Source: Deinococcus humi (lineage in GTDB: Bacteria; Deinococcota; Deinococci; Deinococcales; Deinococcaceae). Taken from it: a stretch of DNA of 64,000 nucleotides. The notes under the pieces were generated by a model. It was not told the origin of the DNA. It was given only the letters and a program-made list of their open reading frames with translations, and ran no database searches. This document shows, piece by piece, positions 32,161-45,414 of this stretch (position 1 is the first letter of the stretch; each line of letters opens with the position of its first letter). The stretch covers positions 1 to 64,000 of the forward strand of contig NZ_JACHFL010000002.1 of NCBI RefSeq assembly GCF_014201875.1, written 5' to 3'. Made by a program: the position numbers and the translations under genes.

Positions 32161-33306
32161 GTGAGCCTTGACGTGTTGCTGGTGGTCTTCGCTGGTCTGT
32201 TCGGCCTGCTGGTGGGATCGTTTTCCAATGTGCTGATCTGGCGGCTGCCGCGCGGCGAGAACATCGCCTTTCCGCCCAGCCACTGCCCCCACTGTGACCA
32301 CGGCCTCAGCCCGCGCGATCTGGTGCCTCTGTTTTCCTGGCTGTCGCTGGGAGGCAAGTGCCGCTATTGCCGCGCGCCGATCAAAACCCGCTATCCGATC
32401 GTGGAGGCGCTGACCGGACTGGGCTATGCCACCATCGCCCTGCTGTTTCCCATTGCCACCTACGGCGCGGGCAGCCTGGGGTTGATGCTGCTGTTCACGC
32501 TGCTGCTGGTGGGCAGTGCGATTGACCTGGACACCTACACCATCCCCGACGAACTGACCCTGCCGGGCGTCGCGCTGGGCCTGCTTTTCGGCTTTTTCAA
32601 TGGACGGAACGGTGTGGAGGGGCTGCCTGATCTGGCGGGAGCGGTCAACGGCGCCCTGCTGGGCGCGGGCTTGCTCGTCGCCATCAACCAGTTCGGCTCG
32701 TGGGTGCTGCGCCGATTCCGCGAGCGGCAGTATCCGGAATTTCCTGTCGGTTTTCAGCAGATCAGTGTTGGGCTGCTGGCGGGCGCCTGGCTGGGGCCGT
32801 GGTGGGGTGCGGGCGTGGGCCTGCTGTCGGCGGTGGTCAATGCGGTCAGCCGGCGCGTCGTCCGCGTACCGGAGGCCCTGACCCTGGGTGGCCTGTTGCT
32901 GAGCGTGGTGGTGGGCAGTGCGGGCATCGGTCCCGGCCTGATTCTAATGGTGCAGGGTTCGCTGGCGGCGGCAGGGGCAGTGTCCCTGGTGGCTGGCGTG
33001 TATTGGTGGTTCAAGCACCGGCAGGGAGCAGAGGCCGACGGCGCAGACGAGCAGTACGATGCCAGCGCGATGGGCTTCGGCGACGTGAAGCTGGCCGCCG
33101 TGATCGGCGCGTTTCTGGGTTGGGAGCGGCTCCTGGTGGCGCTGGTGGTGGCTGTCTTCGCCGGGGCGATCATTGGCGTGTTTCAGCTGGCCCGCAAAAG
33201 CGAGAACCGCGTCAAATTCGGTCCTTTTCTGGCCTTCGGCGCACTGGTGGCGCTGATCTGGGGCGCAAGCATCGTGCAGGGCTACCGGGGAATGCTGGGA
33301 CTGTAA
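32161..33306 (+). CDS. pilD: Type IV prepilin peptidase, extended form
   Basis: 381 aa. Zinc-binding cysteines 42, 45, 67 and 70 (CPHC, CRYC) form the cytoplasmic N-methyltransferase domain. The two catalytic aspartates of this A24 aspartic protease lie in AIDLDTYTIPDE (Asp122/124) and GFGDVKLA (Asp308). It cleaves and methylates type IV pilin-like precursors, which in Deinococcus/Thermus also serve DNA uptake. The distance between catalytic motifs is about 185 residues instead of roughly 60, because an extra membrane segment block (about 155-290) is inserted. No pilin genes are adjacent. GTG start follows TACACT by 6 nt. Confidence 0.92.
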   Translation: MSLDVLLVVFAGLFGLLVGSFSNVLIWRLPRGENIAFPPSHCPHCDHGLSPRDLVPLFSWLSLGGKCRYCRAPIKTRYPIVEALTGLGYATIALLFPIATYGAGSLGLMLLFTLLLVGSAIDLDTYTIPDELTLPGVALGLLFGFFNGRNGVEGLPDLAGAVNGALLGAGLLVAINQFGSWVLRRFRERQYPEFPVGFQQISVGLLAGAWLGPWWGAGVGLLSAVVNAVSRRVVRVPEALTLGGLLLSVVVGSAGIGPGLILMVQGSLAAAGAVSLVAGVYWWFKHRQGAEADGADEQYDASAMGFGDVKLAAVIGAFLGWERLLVALVVAVFAGAIIGVFQLARKSENRVKFGPFLAFGALVALIWGASIVQGYRGMLGL

Positions 33307-33315
33307 CTGTGAACG

Positions 33316-33363
33316 GCGAAATGAGGGAGGCCACGGCGAGTCGCCGGGCCTCCCTCATTTCGC
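33316..33363. terminator. Hairpin terminator between convergent genes
   Basis: Inverted repeat of 17 bp, GCGAAATGAGGGAGGCC (33316-33332) with its complement (33347-33363), and a nested GC loop. It lies just after the prepilin peptidase stop and just beyond the lipoprotein gene on the other strand. There is no long T-run, but position and stability suggest a shared terminator. Confidence 0.65.
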
Positions 33364-33373
33364 TGAGCTCAGG

Positions 33374-33826
33374 TCACTTCAGCATGGCAACGTCAATGGG
33401 CGTGCAGGCCACACCTGCATCTGCCGGGGTGCCATCCGGGCCAGTGGCCGTGTGAATGTTGAAGTACTTGGCGTCCATGATGGCCGACTTCTCGACGCTG
33501 CCGGACAGGCTGAGCATGCCGGTAGCGTCGGTCTGGCCCACGATCTTGCTGGCCAGGATGGGGGCGCCGCCGCTGGCGCAGGGATCGGTGCTCATGGTGC
33601 CCATTACGTGGTAGTGGGCCACGTAATAGGTGCTGGGGGCCAAGCCCATTACTTTGGCGGTGGTCATGACCATGGTGCCGCTCGTCGTGGGCGTGACCGT
33701 GCCGCTGGAGTTCAGCGCCATCCCGGCAGGCTGCTTGGTCAGTGTGTAGGACATCATGTTGCCCGACATCATGGTGCAGGCGCTGAGGGCAACGGCCAGG
33801 GCGGGCAGCATCAGAATACTTTTCAT
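33374..33826 (-). CDS. Secreted lipoprotein with CHRD/SOD-like beta domain
   Basis: 150 aa. Lipoprotein signal with lipobox LSAC (Cys17), then a short Met/Ser-rich spacer and a beta-rich domain. STYYVAHYHVMG, DPCASGGAP, GSVEKSAIMDAKYFNIHTA and the terminal ACTPI give the layout of CHRD or Cu/Zn-superoxide-dismutase-like folds: histidine pair, paired cysteines and a second FNIHT histidine. Whether metal is bound is unknown. GGAGGT lies 6 nt before the ATG. Single gene. Confidence 0.75.
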   Translation of the reverse strand: MKSILMLPALAVALSACTMMSGNMMSYTLTKQPAGMALNSSGTVTPTTSGTMVMTTAKVMGLAPSTYYVAHYHVMGTMSTDPCASGGAPILASKIVGQTDATGMLSLSGSVEKSAIMDAKYFNIHTATGPDGTPADAGVACTPIDVAMLK

Positions 33827-34013
33827 AGTGGGACCTCCATGGAACTTTGAATTGTCTGTCGTCTCGCAGTGTGGCGTCTCTCCCTCGCCCGGAGTGTCGC
33901 ATCACCTGCTTTATAACGGAGTGCTTAAGGTGTCTCATCGAGTCCCGATTGTGCCGATGACTGACCGGTCCGGAAGGAGGGGACACGGCTGACACGCACA
34001 GTCGCAGGATCGG

Positions 34014-34029
34014 CCAGGACTTATCCTGG
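34014..34029. promoter_or_regulatory. Palindrome upstream of the aldehyde dehydrogenase gene
   Basis: CCAGGA (34014-34019) and TCCTGG (34024-34029) are separated by CTTA, 40 nt before the aldehyde dehydrogenase ATG. The included TTATCC could serve as a -10 element, so the palindrome may be an operator; no regulator is identified. Confidence 0.3.
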
Positions 34030-34069
34030 GTTCAATCCTTTCCATTTCCCTTCTCTGCGAGGTTCCGCC

Positions 34070-35536
34070 ATGACTGCCACTGCACCTCTGCCCGTCGTGC
34101 CACAACCTTCCGAAATCGATCTACGCCGCCTGTTCCAGACTCAGCGGGACTGGCGCTGGCGAGCCGCGCAGACAGGCGCTGCCGAGCGTCAGGCGATCTT
34201 GCGGCGGCTTCACGACGCGATCAGGGGGGGGCGAATGGCACTGGCCGACGCCCTGGCCCTTGACCTGGGCAAGAGCCGCGCCGAGGCCGAGATCACCGAG
34301 ATTCATCCGGTGCTCGAAGAGTTGCAGTTCGTTATCCGCCGCCTGCCGCGCTGGATGGCGCCGCGCCGGGTCAGCACCCCACTGATGCTGGCCGGAGCAC
34401 ACAGCGAGGTGCAGCTTCAGGCCCGCGGGGTCACCCTGATCCTCAGCCCCTGGAATTACCCGGTCAATCTGGCGCTCTCGCCGCTGGTCGCCAGTCTGGC
34501 GGCGGGCAATACGGTGGTGCTCAAGCCCAGCGAGAAGGCCCCGAACGTTTCACGCGTCCTCCGGGAACTGCTGGAGCGTGTCTTCGAGCCACGACTGGTG
34601 GCGGTGGTCCAGGGTGATGGCGCGGTGGCCCATACCCTGACCACGCTGCCCTTTGACCATATTTTCTTCACGGGCAGCGGTGAGATTGGGCGCAAGGTGA
34701 TGGCCGCCGCTGCGCAGAACCTGAGCAGCGTGACCTTGGAACTGGGCGGCAAGTCTCCCGCCATCGTGCATCCCAGCGCGGAATTGAAGACGGCAGCCGA
34801 ACGCGTTGCCTGGGGCAAACTGCTCAATGCTGGGCAGACCTGCGTGGCCCCTGATTACGTGTTGCTGCCGGAAAACATGCGCGACGCCTTTGTGCTGGAG
34901 GTGGACGCGGTGATCGCCCGCCGTTACGGGGACCGCGCGTGGCTGCGTGCTGGCCCCGATTACGGACGCATGGTGGACGCGGCCAGTGTCGAGCGTCTCC
35001 AGAAGCTGACGGCCCGCAGCGTTGAGGGGGGCGCCCGGGTGGCACTGGGCGGCGAGTTCGATCCGCCGTCGCGCTTCATCTCACCCACCGTAGTCACGGA
35101 CGTGACGCCCGGGATGCCATTGATGGGCGAGGAGTTGTTTGGCCCGGTGCTGCCGGTGCTGACCTACCGCAGCTTTGAAGAAGCGCTGGCGCTCGTGCGT
35201 CAGCTGGACCCCCCGCTTGCCCTATACCTGTTCGCCGAGGACGAGGGGGCCATTGAACAGGTCAAGCAGGAGACCACCAGCGGCGGCATGGTGGTTAACG
35301 GGGCGGTCATTCACCTGACCAATCCGCACTTGCCTTTCGGCGGCGTGGGTCCCAGCGGCATGGGCAACTACCATGGCGAACACGGTTTCCGGACCTTCAG
35401 TCACGAGCGCGCCATCCTGCGTGAACCACGCCCGTCTCCAGTGCGGCTGATGTACCCGCCGTATGGCCGCCCGCTGCCGCGGCTGACTGCCTGGGCCCTC
35501 CGGTTGCTGGAACGTCAGGCTGGGCCGCGCGAGTAG
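34070..35536 (+). CDS. Aldehyde dehydrogenase, ALDH3-like
   Basis: 488 aa. NAD(P)-dependent oxidation of an aldehyde to the acid. Signature residues are in place: SPWNYPVNLALSPLVASLAAG, LKPSEKAP, FTGSGEIGRKV, catalytic Glu224 in LELGGKSP and nucleophile Cys258 in NAGQTCVAPDY, then EELFGPVLPV and the LPFGGVGPSGMGNYHG signature near the C terminus. The hydrophobic tail (RLMYPPYGRPLPRLT) and overall pattern fit the class 3/fatty-aldehyde dehydrogenase branch. It is followed by mobA after 6 nt. An 8-G run lies within codons 52-54. Confidence 0.93.
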   Translation: MTATAPLPVVPQPSEIDLRRLFQTQRDWRWRAAQTGAAERQAILRRLHDAIRGGRMALADALALDLGKSRAEAEITEIHPVLEELQFVIRRLPRWMAPRRVSTPLMLAGAHSEVQLQARGVTLILSPWNYPVNLALSPLVASLAAGNTVVLKPSEKAPNVSRVLRELLERVFEPRLVAVVQGDGAVAHTLTTLPFDHIFFTGSGEIGRKVMAAAAQNLSSVTLELGGKSPAIVHPSAELKTAAERVAWGKLLNAGQTCVAPDYVLLPENMRDAFVLEVDAVIARRYGDRAWLRAGPDYGRMVDAASVERLQKLTARSVEGGARVALGGEFDPPSRFISPTVVTDVTPGMPLMGEELFGPVLPVLTYRSFEEALALVRQLDPPLALYLFAEDEGAIEQVKQETTSGGMVVNGAVIHLTNPHLPFGGVGPSGMGNYHGEHGFRTFSHERAILREPRPSPVRLMYPPYGRPLPRLTAWALRLLERQAGPRE

Positions 35537-35542
35537 GACCAC

Positions 35543-36145
35543 GTGACCGGCACTTTTGCAGACTGGGATTTCACGGCGGTCATCACCGCCGGGGGACGGT
35601 CCAGCCGTTTCGGCTCGGACAAGGCGCTGGCCCTCCTGCGCGGGAAGCCTCTGTTGAGGCACGTCGCCGACAGTCTGCGGGCATGTCCCACCCGCCTGCT
35701 GATCGCGCCCGCCGGCAAGTACGCCCTGTCGGGCTGGAAGGTCATCCCTGATACCCGGCCCGGAGAGGGGCCGCTCGCCGGGTTGGAAGCGGGCCTGCGC
35801 CACGCGCCGACAGAATGGCTGGCGTTTACAGGAGTCGACCTGCTAGGGCTGACCCCCGGGTTCTGGGCAGCGTTGGCCCAGGCCCGCTCGCCAGCCGTCC
35901 GGGCAGTTCTGCCCCTTGACAGGATGGGCCGCCCACAACCGTTGGCGGGGTTGTACCGCCGCGATCTGCTCGGGCACGTCACGGATCTGCTGGACAGGGG
36001 TGAACGTCGCTTGCGGCTCGCCGCGCCTTCCGAGCACTGCGTGTGCGTTTCCCTGGCAGGCCTATCCTCCGCCTTGAGGAACGTAAACTCTCCAGATGAT
36101 CTGGCCGCTCTCGTTGCGGAAACCGCCAGTCCGTCAAAACAATAA
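35543..36145 (+). CDS. mobA: Molybdenum cofactor guanylyltransferase
   Basis: 200 aa. Nucleotidyltransferase fold: VITAGGRSSRFGSDKALALLRGKPLL at the N terminus (in two blocks) is the MobA GTP-binding signature. PDTRPGEGPLAGLEAGL and the aspartate in FTGVDLLGLTP (replacing the usual PCDMPFL) follow. It attaches GMP to molybdopterin to form the bis-MGD cofactor. Conserved RPQPLAGLY fits the family. GTG start, 6 nt after the aldehyde dehydrogenase stop, suggests co-transcription; an aldehyde-oxidising molybdoenzyme is not in the window. The altered PCD motif lowers certainty slightly. Confidence 0.88.
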   Translation: MTGTFADWDFTAVITAGGRSSRFGSDKALALLRGKPLLRHVADSLRACPTRLLIAPAGKYALSGWKVIPDTRPGEGPLAGLEAGLRHAPTEWLAFTGVDLLGLTPGFWAALAQARSPAVRAVLPLDRMGRPQPLAGLYRRDLLGHVTDLLDRGERRLRLAAPSEHCVCVSLAGLSSALRNVNSPDDLAALVAETASPSKQ

Positions 36146-36167
36146 AAAAGCCGCCTCATCCGGCGGT
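36144..36167 (-). terminator. Intrinsic terminator of the ftsZ transcript
   Basis: On the minus strand, ACCGCC and GGCGGC (36167-36162 and 36155-36150) form a 6-bp stem with a 6-nt loop, directly followed by six T (36149-36144). It lies about 150 nt beyond ftsZ and touches the mobA stop codon on the other strand. Confidence 0.75.
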
Positions 36168-36264
36168 GTTGATAAAAAATATAGCGCGCTATGCAGCGTC
36201 TGTCAAGATCATGCAGCGGGCACTGGCCCAATCCCCCAGCCGATCGTCCTGGCGTATCGTCAAA

Positions 36265-36294
36265 GGAGGCCACGAGACAAATGCTCTGGCCTCC
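36265..36294 (-). terminator. Second hairpin downstream of ftsZ
   Basis: GGAGGCC (36265-36271) pairs with GGCCTCC (36288-36294), with a short TTT on the minus-strand side, 18 nt past the ftsZ stop. It may be the first of two tandem terminators. Confidence 0.5.
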
Positions 36295-36311
36295 TCAACG
36301 GGTGTGATCGG

Positions 36312-37382
36312 TTATTCGCGCTCGACGTTCCGCAGGAAGGCCGGGATATCGTAGTCCTTGGGATCGTAACTGCTGCCGCTGCCCCGGATCGGGCGGACGA
36401 TATTGTCGATGACGCTGCCACGGGCATTGCCGCTAGCGATGCTCATGGGGGTCTCGTTGAAGCCGGTGGCGATCACGGTCACGCGGACCTCGTCGCCCGC
36501 CGCCTCGTCAGGGGTGATGCCGAACAGAATGTCGGGATCCTCGAAACCGGTGGCCTCGCGGATTTTCTCGACAATCTCGTTGGCGTCGGTCATGCTCAGG
36601 TCGTAGCTGCCCGTTACGTTGACCAGAATCCGGCGCGCACCCTGAATCCCGCGCTCCAGCAGCGGGCTGTGAATGGCGCTCATGGCGGCCTCCTCAGAGA
36701 CCTTCTCGCCCCGGCCCGCGCCGATGCCCATCAGGACCGTGCCGCTGTTGGACAGTAGGTTGCGCACGTCCGCGAAGTCCAGGTTGATCATGCCCTCGAC
36801 ATTGATCACGTCGCTGATGCCCTTGACGCCGTAGTACAGCACGCGGTCAGCGATCAGGAAGGCCTCGCGGAAGGACACTTTTTTGTCCACAGCGGTCAGC
36901 AGCTTCTCGTTGTCCACCACGATCATACCGTCGACGGCGTCGGCCAGCTTGCTGATGCCTTCCTCGGCGATCCGCAGGCGTTTTGGTCCTTCAAAGCGGA
37001 AGGGGCGCGTGACGATCGCCACCGTCAGAATGCCCATTTCACGGGCGATCTGGGCCACCACCGGAGCGGAGCCGGTACCTGTGCCGCCGCCCATGCCCGC
37101 CGTGATGAACAGCATGTCGGTGCCGCCCAGGTATTCCTTGATGTGCTCGCGGTCTTCCAGGGCGGCCTTCTCGCCCACGTCCGGGTCCGCACCCGCACCC
37201 AGCCCGCGGGTCAGTCGGTCACCCAGCTGAATGCGGATCTCGGCGTGGCTCTTGGCCAGCACCTGGGCGTCTGTGTTCCCGGCGATGAACTCCACGCCCT
37301 CGAGTCCCGATTCAATCATGCGGTTGACAGCATTGTTGCCTGCCCCGCCCAAGCCGATCACGCGAATTCTGGCCGCTTGCAT
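36312..37382 (-). CDS. ftsZ: Cell division protein FtsZ
   Basis: 356 aa tubulin-like GTPase that forms the division ring. GTP-binding N terminus RVIGLGGAGNNAVNRM, tubulin signature GMGGGTGTG (96-104), FRFEGPKR region, and the T7 loop VINLDFADV-type segment (GMINLDFADVRNLL). The C terminus ends with the conserved peptide DYDIPAFLRN that binds FtsA and other partners. AAGGAGA lies upstream of the ATG. It is the last gene of the murG-ftsZ series; a 167-nt spacer with a large hairpin separates it from ftsA. Confidence 0.98.
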   Translation of the reverse strand: MQAARIRVIGLGGAGNNAVNRMIESGLEGVEFIAGNTDAQVLAKSHAEIRIQLGDRLTRGLGAGADPDVGEKAALEDREHIKEYLGGTDMLFITAGMGGGTGTGSAPVVAQIAREMGILTVAIVTRPFRFEGPKRLRIAEEGISKLADAVDGMIVVDNEKLLTAVDKKVSFREAFLIADRVLYYGVKGISDVINVEGMINLDFADVRNLLSNSGTVLMGIGAGRGEKVSEEAAMSAIHSPLLERGIQGARRILVNVTGSYDLSMTDANEIVEKIREATGFEDPDILFGITPDEAAGDEVRVTVIATGFNETPMSIASGNARGSVIDNIVRPIRGSGSSYDPKDYDIPAFLRNVERE

Positions 37383-37483
37383 CTATCTTCTCCTTGCCTC
37401 ACCATCCTGCCGGGCAGGAAGAGGTCGATTTCTGGGTGGTAGTTTAGCGCACCCTCATATAAGGTGCAGCGGAAATTGTGTAC

Positions 37484-37540
37484 CTGGGCCTCAAGCCGGG
37501 TGAGAGCTGATCTTCAGTTCTCGCCTTCCTTGAGGCCCAG
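37484..37540. repeat. Stem-loop in the ftsA-ftsZ spacer
   Basis: Perfect 12-bp inverted repeat, CTGGGCCTCAAG (37484-37495) with CTTGAGGCCCAG (37529-37540). The 33-nt interior contains a nested stem (GAGAGCTGA with TCAGTTCTC, one mismatch). There is no T-run on the minus strand, so it looks like an mRNA structural or processing element rather than a standard terminator. Confidence 0.6.
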
Positions 37541-37549
37541 CGCGTCACG

Positions 37550-40492
<2,943 letters not shown>

Positions 40493-40496
<4 letters not shown>

Positions 40497-41949
40497 TTCG
40501 ACACCCCGGCAGCCCCCGGCCCGACCAGTTCGCGGGCCAGCTTCCACACGTCGCCCGCACCCATCGTCACGATGACGTCGCCGGGGGCTGCCGAAGTGCG
40601 CAGCTGCCGCAGCACTTCGGTGCGGTCCGGCAGGTAGCTCACGCCCGTGTGCCCGTTGCCGGTCATCCGCTCCGAAATCAGCGTGGCGTGGATGCCCTCT
40701 ATGGGAGTCTCGGAGGCGGCAGCGATGTCGAGCAGCAACACCTCGTCGGCGTCCATCAGAGCGTCGGCCAGCCGGGGCCAGCTCTGCTGCGTTCTCAGGT
40801 AGCGGTGCGGTTGGAACACCACCCGCACGCGCCGCCCGGTCTGGCGTGCGGCTTGCACGGCGGCGGCCACCTTGGTGGCGTTGTGTGCGTAATCGTCGAT
40901 CACCAGCGCGCCGTTCAGGGTGCCGATTCGCTGCCAGCGGCGGCCCGGTCCCCCGAACGCAGCCAGCGCCGCCGCCGCCGCCTCGAACTCGCCGCCGTAC
41001 AGGTGATTGACCGCCAGCGCCGCCAGCGCGTTCAGGACGTTGTGCACCCCGGGGAGCCCCACGCGTGCCTCACCCAGCGTCGCTCCCTGGAAAGTGACGT
41101 TAAACGAGGTTCCATCCGGATCCGGGCGCAGATTCACGGCGCGGTAGTCGGCGTCCTGTGCCTGCCCGTAGCTGAGAATCTCCTTGGCCCCGGCGCACAG
41201 TTCGTCCAGACCCGGCCAGTCGGCGCACAGCAGCACCCGGTCCGACTGCGCCACATACCGCGCGAAACCGGCGTGTTGTTCCTCGACGGTGGCCCAGTAG
41301 GTGGCCTGATTGCCGCCCACATGATCGTCCTCGGCGTTGGTGAACACGGCGGTCTGGCTGCCCAGTTCGGCGAAGGCACGGTCTGATTCGTCCACCTCCG
41401 CCACAAAAGGCCCAGCGCCCACGCGGGCGTTGCTGCCGAATTCCGGCACGATGCCGCCCACGAAGGCCGAGGGGTCGAGCCCTGCCCCGGCGAGCGCCAC
41501 GGCGATCATGCTGGTGGTGGTGGTCTTACCGTGCGTGCCGATCACGCCGATGCTAGGGCCGGCGCGCAGCAGTTCATCCAGCAGGGCCATACGTGGGCGG
41601 ACCTCGATGCCTGCTTCCCGCGCGGCCACCAGTTCCGGGTGCGACTTGGGCACCGCCTCCGACGCCACCAGAACGTCGATCTTGCCGTGAAGTTGGCCGG
41701 TGACATGTGCCGCCGCGTGACCGATGTCCACCGCGATTCCCTCGGCCTGAAGCTGGGCGGTCAGTTCGCTCTTGGACTCGTCGCAGCCGCTGACCTGTGC
41801 CCCGCGCGCGCGCAGCAACCGGGCAAAGGCACTCATGCCAATGCCGCCGATGCCCATCAGGTGGTAGTGAGGCTGGCCAGGGTAAGTGGTGTCTGGGGTG
41901 GGCTGGGAAAGGGGAGAGTCAGTCATGTCGGAAGGAGGGGGTGGAGCCA

Positions 41950-41950
<1 letters not shown>
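40493..41950 (-). CDS. murC: UDP-N-acetylmuramate-L-alanine ligase
   Basis: 485 aa Mur ligase adding L-alanine to UDP-MurNAc. YHLMGIGGIGMSAFARLL (nucleotide-sugar binding), IGVIGTHGKTTTTSMIA (ATP P-loop), EVDESDRAF, TNAEDDHVG, and PGVHNVLNALAALAV; the C-terminal domain contains IDDYAHNATKVAAA and FQPHRYLRT. The ATG overlapping the murG stop (TGATG) is chosen; a second ATG nine codons on is possible and begins a more typical N terminus. Confidence 0.96.
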
Positions 41951-43131
<1,181 letters not shown>

Positions 43132-43402
43132 TGGGGCGCAGTGTAGAGGATGGAGCTGTGGAGGAGGCGGTATTCAGCCCAGATCGTCGCTGTTTTCCGT
43201 CGTTGAAGGCTGCGTTTCACTGATCGCCCGAATCAGCCCCTCCTGGTACGTCCACGGATCTTCGAGGCCTGGATTAAGGTGGTGAGATAAGCCAGTCCAT
43301 CAAGAGGCGTCAGTCGAATTCTGCCGAGCCGTTTCTCCCCTATCTGGGGCGGTGCCGTGCACATCCGGGCCACCCACAGCCGGCCCGACACCCCCAGGCT
43401 CC

Positions 43403-44584
43403 TTATTCCTCCTGTGCCCGACCCTGCAGCAGCCCGCCCAGCCGCTTTAACACCTCCTCGATGTTTTCCATACTGGTGGCGTAACTGAGCCGGACCTGAC
43501 CGGGGGCAGCGAAATCGGTGCCCGGGACCACGGCCACCCGCGCGTCATCCAGGATGATCCGGGTTGCCTCCAGCTCGTCAGGGTGTATGCGGGTGGTGTC
43601 GGCCATCACGTAGAAGGCCCCCTGTGGCGTGGGCGTTTTCAGGCCCAATGCGTTTAGCCCTGCCACGATGCGGTCCCGTCGCTGACGGTATGCCCCGAGC
43701 GCCATCTCGACGAACCGCGCCGTTTCCTCATGCTCGGCCAACGCGGCCAGGGCGGCGTACTGCGAGACGCTGCTGGCGTTGCTTGTACTCTGCGATTGCA
43801 GGGCGTTCATGGCGGCGATCACTGACTTCGGGCCGCCCGCGTAACCGATGCGCCAGCCGGTCATGGCATACGCCTTGCTGGCCCCGTTGACCGTCAGCGT
43901 GTGTTCCGGCGCAAAGGTGCCGATGCTGATCTGCTGGGCGTCGTAGACCAGGTGTTCGTACATCTCGTCGGTCACGATCATCAGGTTGTGGCGCATAGCG
44001 ACCTCGGCCACCGCCCGCAACACGTCCGGCGTGAAAACAGCCCCTGTGGGATTACCAGGGCTGTTTAGCACGATCATGCGGGTCATGGGCGTCACACGCG
44101 CCTCCAGCGCCTGCGGATCGAGCTGGAAGCCGGCTGCCGCGTGCGTGGGCACCGGAACCGGGAAGGCCCCGGTCAACGCCACCATCTCTGGGTAACTGAC
44201 CCAGTACGGCGCGGGAATCAGCACCTCGTCGCCGGGATTGAGCAGCGCGAGGAAAGCATTGAACAGCGCCTGCTTTCCGCCCGACGTGACCGTCACGGCG
44301 TCCGGCGCGTAGTCCAGCCCATTCTCACGCTGGAACTTGGCGCTGATGGCTTCCCGCAGTTCGGGGATGCCGCTGACCGGGGTGTATTTGGTCCGGCCCG
44401 ATTCGATGGCGCGAATCGCAGCGGCCTTGACATGCGGGGGCGTGTCGAAATCCGGTTCGCCCACGCTCATGCTGATCACGTCAACCCCGGCCTTTTGCAG
44501 CTCCAGGGCGCGGCCCGTGACGGCCACCGTCGAGGAAGGTTTGAGGCTCAGCGCGCGCGCCGATAGCAGAAAGGGGCTGCTCAT
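43403..44584 (-). CDS. Class I aminotransferase, aspartate aminotransferase type
   Basis: 393 aa PLP enzyme. SVGEPDFDTPPHVK, TSGGKQALFNAF, LNSPGNPTGAVF, DEMYEHLVYD and the Schiff-base lysine Lys237 in NGASKAYAMTGWRIGYAGG. The C terminus has the substrate-binding arginine in GQVRLSYAT. The sequence fits aspartate/prephenate aminotransferase subgroup Ib, as in Thermus. TACCCT (44597-44592) lies 7 nt before the ATG. Single gene; exact amino-acid specificity cannot be read from sequence. Confidence 0.93.
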   Translation of the reverse strand: MSSPFLLSARALSLKPSSTVAVTGRALELQKAGVDVISMSVGEPDFDTPPHVKAAAIRAIESGRTKYTPVSGIPELREAISAKFQRENGLDYAPDAVTVTSGGKQALFNAFLALLNPGDEVLIPAPYWVSYPEMVALTGAFPVPVPTHAAAGFQLDPQALEARVTPMTRMIVLNSPGNPTGAVFTPDVLRAVAEVAMRHNLMIVTDEMYEHLVYDAQQISIGTFAPEHTLTVNGASKAYAMTGWRIGYAGGPKSVIAAMNALQSQSTSNASSVSQYAALAALAEHEETARFVEMALGAYRQRRDRIVAGLNALGLKTPTPQGAFYVMADTTRIHPDELEATRIILDDARVAVVPGTDFAAPGQVRLSYATSMENIEEVLKRLGGLLQGRAQEE

Positions 44585-44705
44585 GGGGTCCAGGGTACAG
44601 GGGTGGGGAAGGTCAAATCCTCAAAAGGTCTAACGGTCTCTCCGGAAAGTCCCGAACATTTTCTGGCAGTTTGAGCGTCAGGCGATTAGAAGGCCTGACT
44701 ACCCC

Positions 44706-45320
44706 TCAGAAGCGGTACGTGATCCCCAGATTGACCCCTGGCAGAACCAGCATCGCGCCGCTTCCCCCCGCTGCGCCGAAGGCCACACGCGCCTTGGTCT
44801 CGGCGAAGTAGCCCCACGGTCCTGCGCCAAAGTCGCCGCGCACACCCCCGACGCCGCCTAGCAGGATGGCGAACCCTGGAATGGTGCCCACACTGGGACC
44901 GCCGTAAGCCCGCAGCCCACGCCCACTGCCCGACAGCAACAGGTCCACGTTCACGAATGGCAATGGGCCGGGGAGATCCGCCACCGGGACGATGACGGCC
45001 TCGGCGCTGGCACGCAGGGCCAGATTCACGCCGCCCAGATGGCCTATCGGCGCACTGGCCCCGAGCAGTACGCCCGGCAGCACGTACAGCTCGGTGCCCA
45101 CGCCGCCCCAGACGGTAAAACGGTCCGGCGTGGGCTGAGGGAGGGCCACTGGGGTTACAGGCGGTGGGGTCACGATCTGTGGAACCGTCGGCACCACTTC
45201 CGGCGTTTGCTGTTGCGGTGGCTGAACGAAAATGGGCGTGCCGGGCGCGGACTGCGCGTTGGCAAAAGTGATGGTGGCAAGGGCCAATGCAAGGGAGCGG
45301 GTCAGAATGGTTTTCAACAT
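44706..45320 (-). CDS. Secreted outer-layer protein, probable beta-barrel
   Basis: 204 aa. Signal peptide (residues 1-22, cut after ANAQ), a Pro/Gln/Val-rich spacer (about 25-60) that would cross or anchor in the wall, and a C-terminal domain of alternating Gly-rich strands (GGVGTELYVLPGVLLGASAPIG and similar) ending in the aromatic GITYRF, typical of small outer-membrane barrels. Family not recognised. TACCCT lies 6 nt before the ATG. The start is fixed by the signal peptide; longer readings would add about 37 residues unlike a secretory protein. Confidence 0.75.
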   Translation of the reverse strand: MLKTILTRSLALALATITFANAQSAPGTPIFVQPPQQQTPEVVPTVPQIVTPPPVTPVALPQPTPDRFTVWGGVGTELYVLPGVLLGASAPIGHLGGVNLALRASAEAVIVPVADLPGPLPFVNVDLLLSGSGRGLRAYGGPSVGTIPGFAILLGGVGGVRGDFGAGPWGYFAETKARVAFGAAGGSGAMLVLPGVNLGITYRF

Positions 45321-45414
45321 GCCAGCAGGGTAGAGGAGATCTGGATGCAACCGGCACAGAAATGCGGGAGAAGACCCGCAAGTCCTCTCCCCGGTCAGGA
45401 TTCCGCAGCTTTCC

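Noticed and set aside
34224..34231. Eight-G run within the aldehyde dehydrogenase gene as a phase-variation switch
   Set aside because: Such runs are common in high-GC coding DNA, the frame is intact, and enzymes of this class are not known to phase vary.
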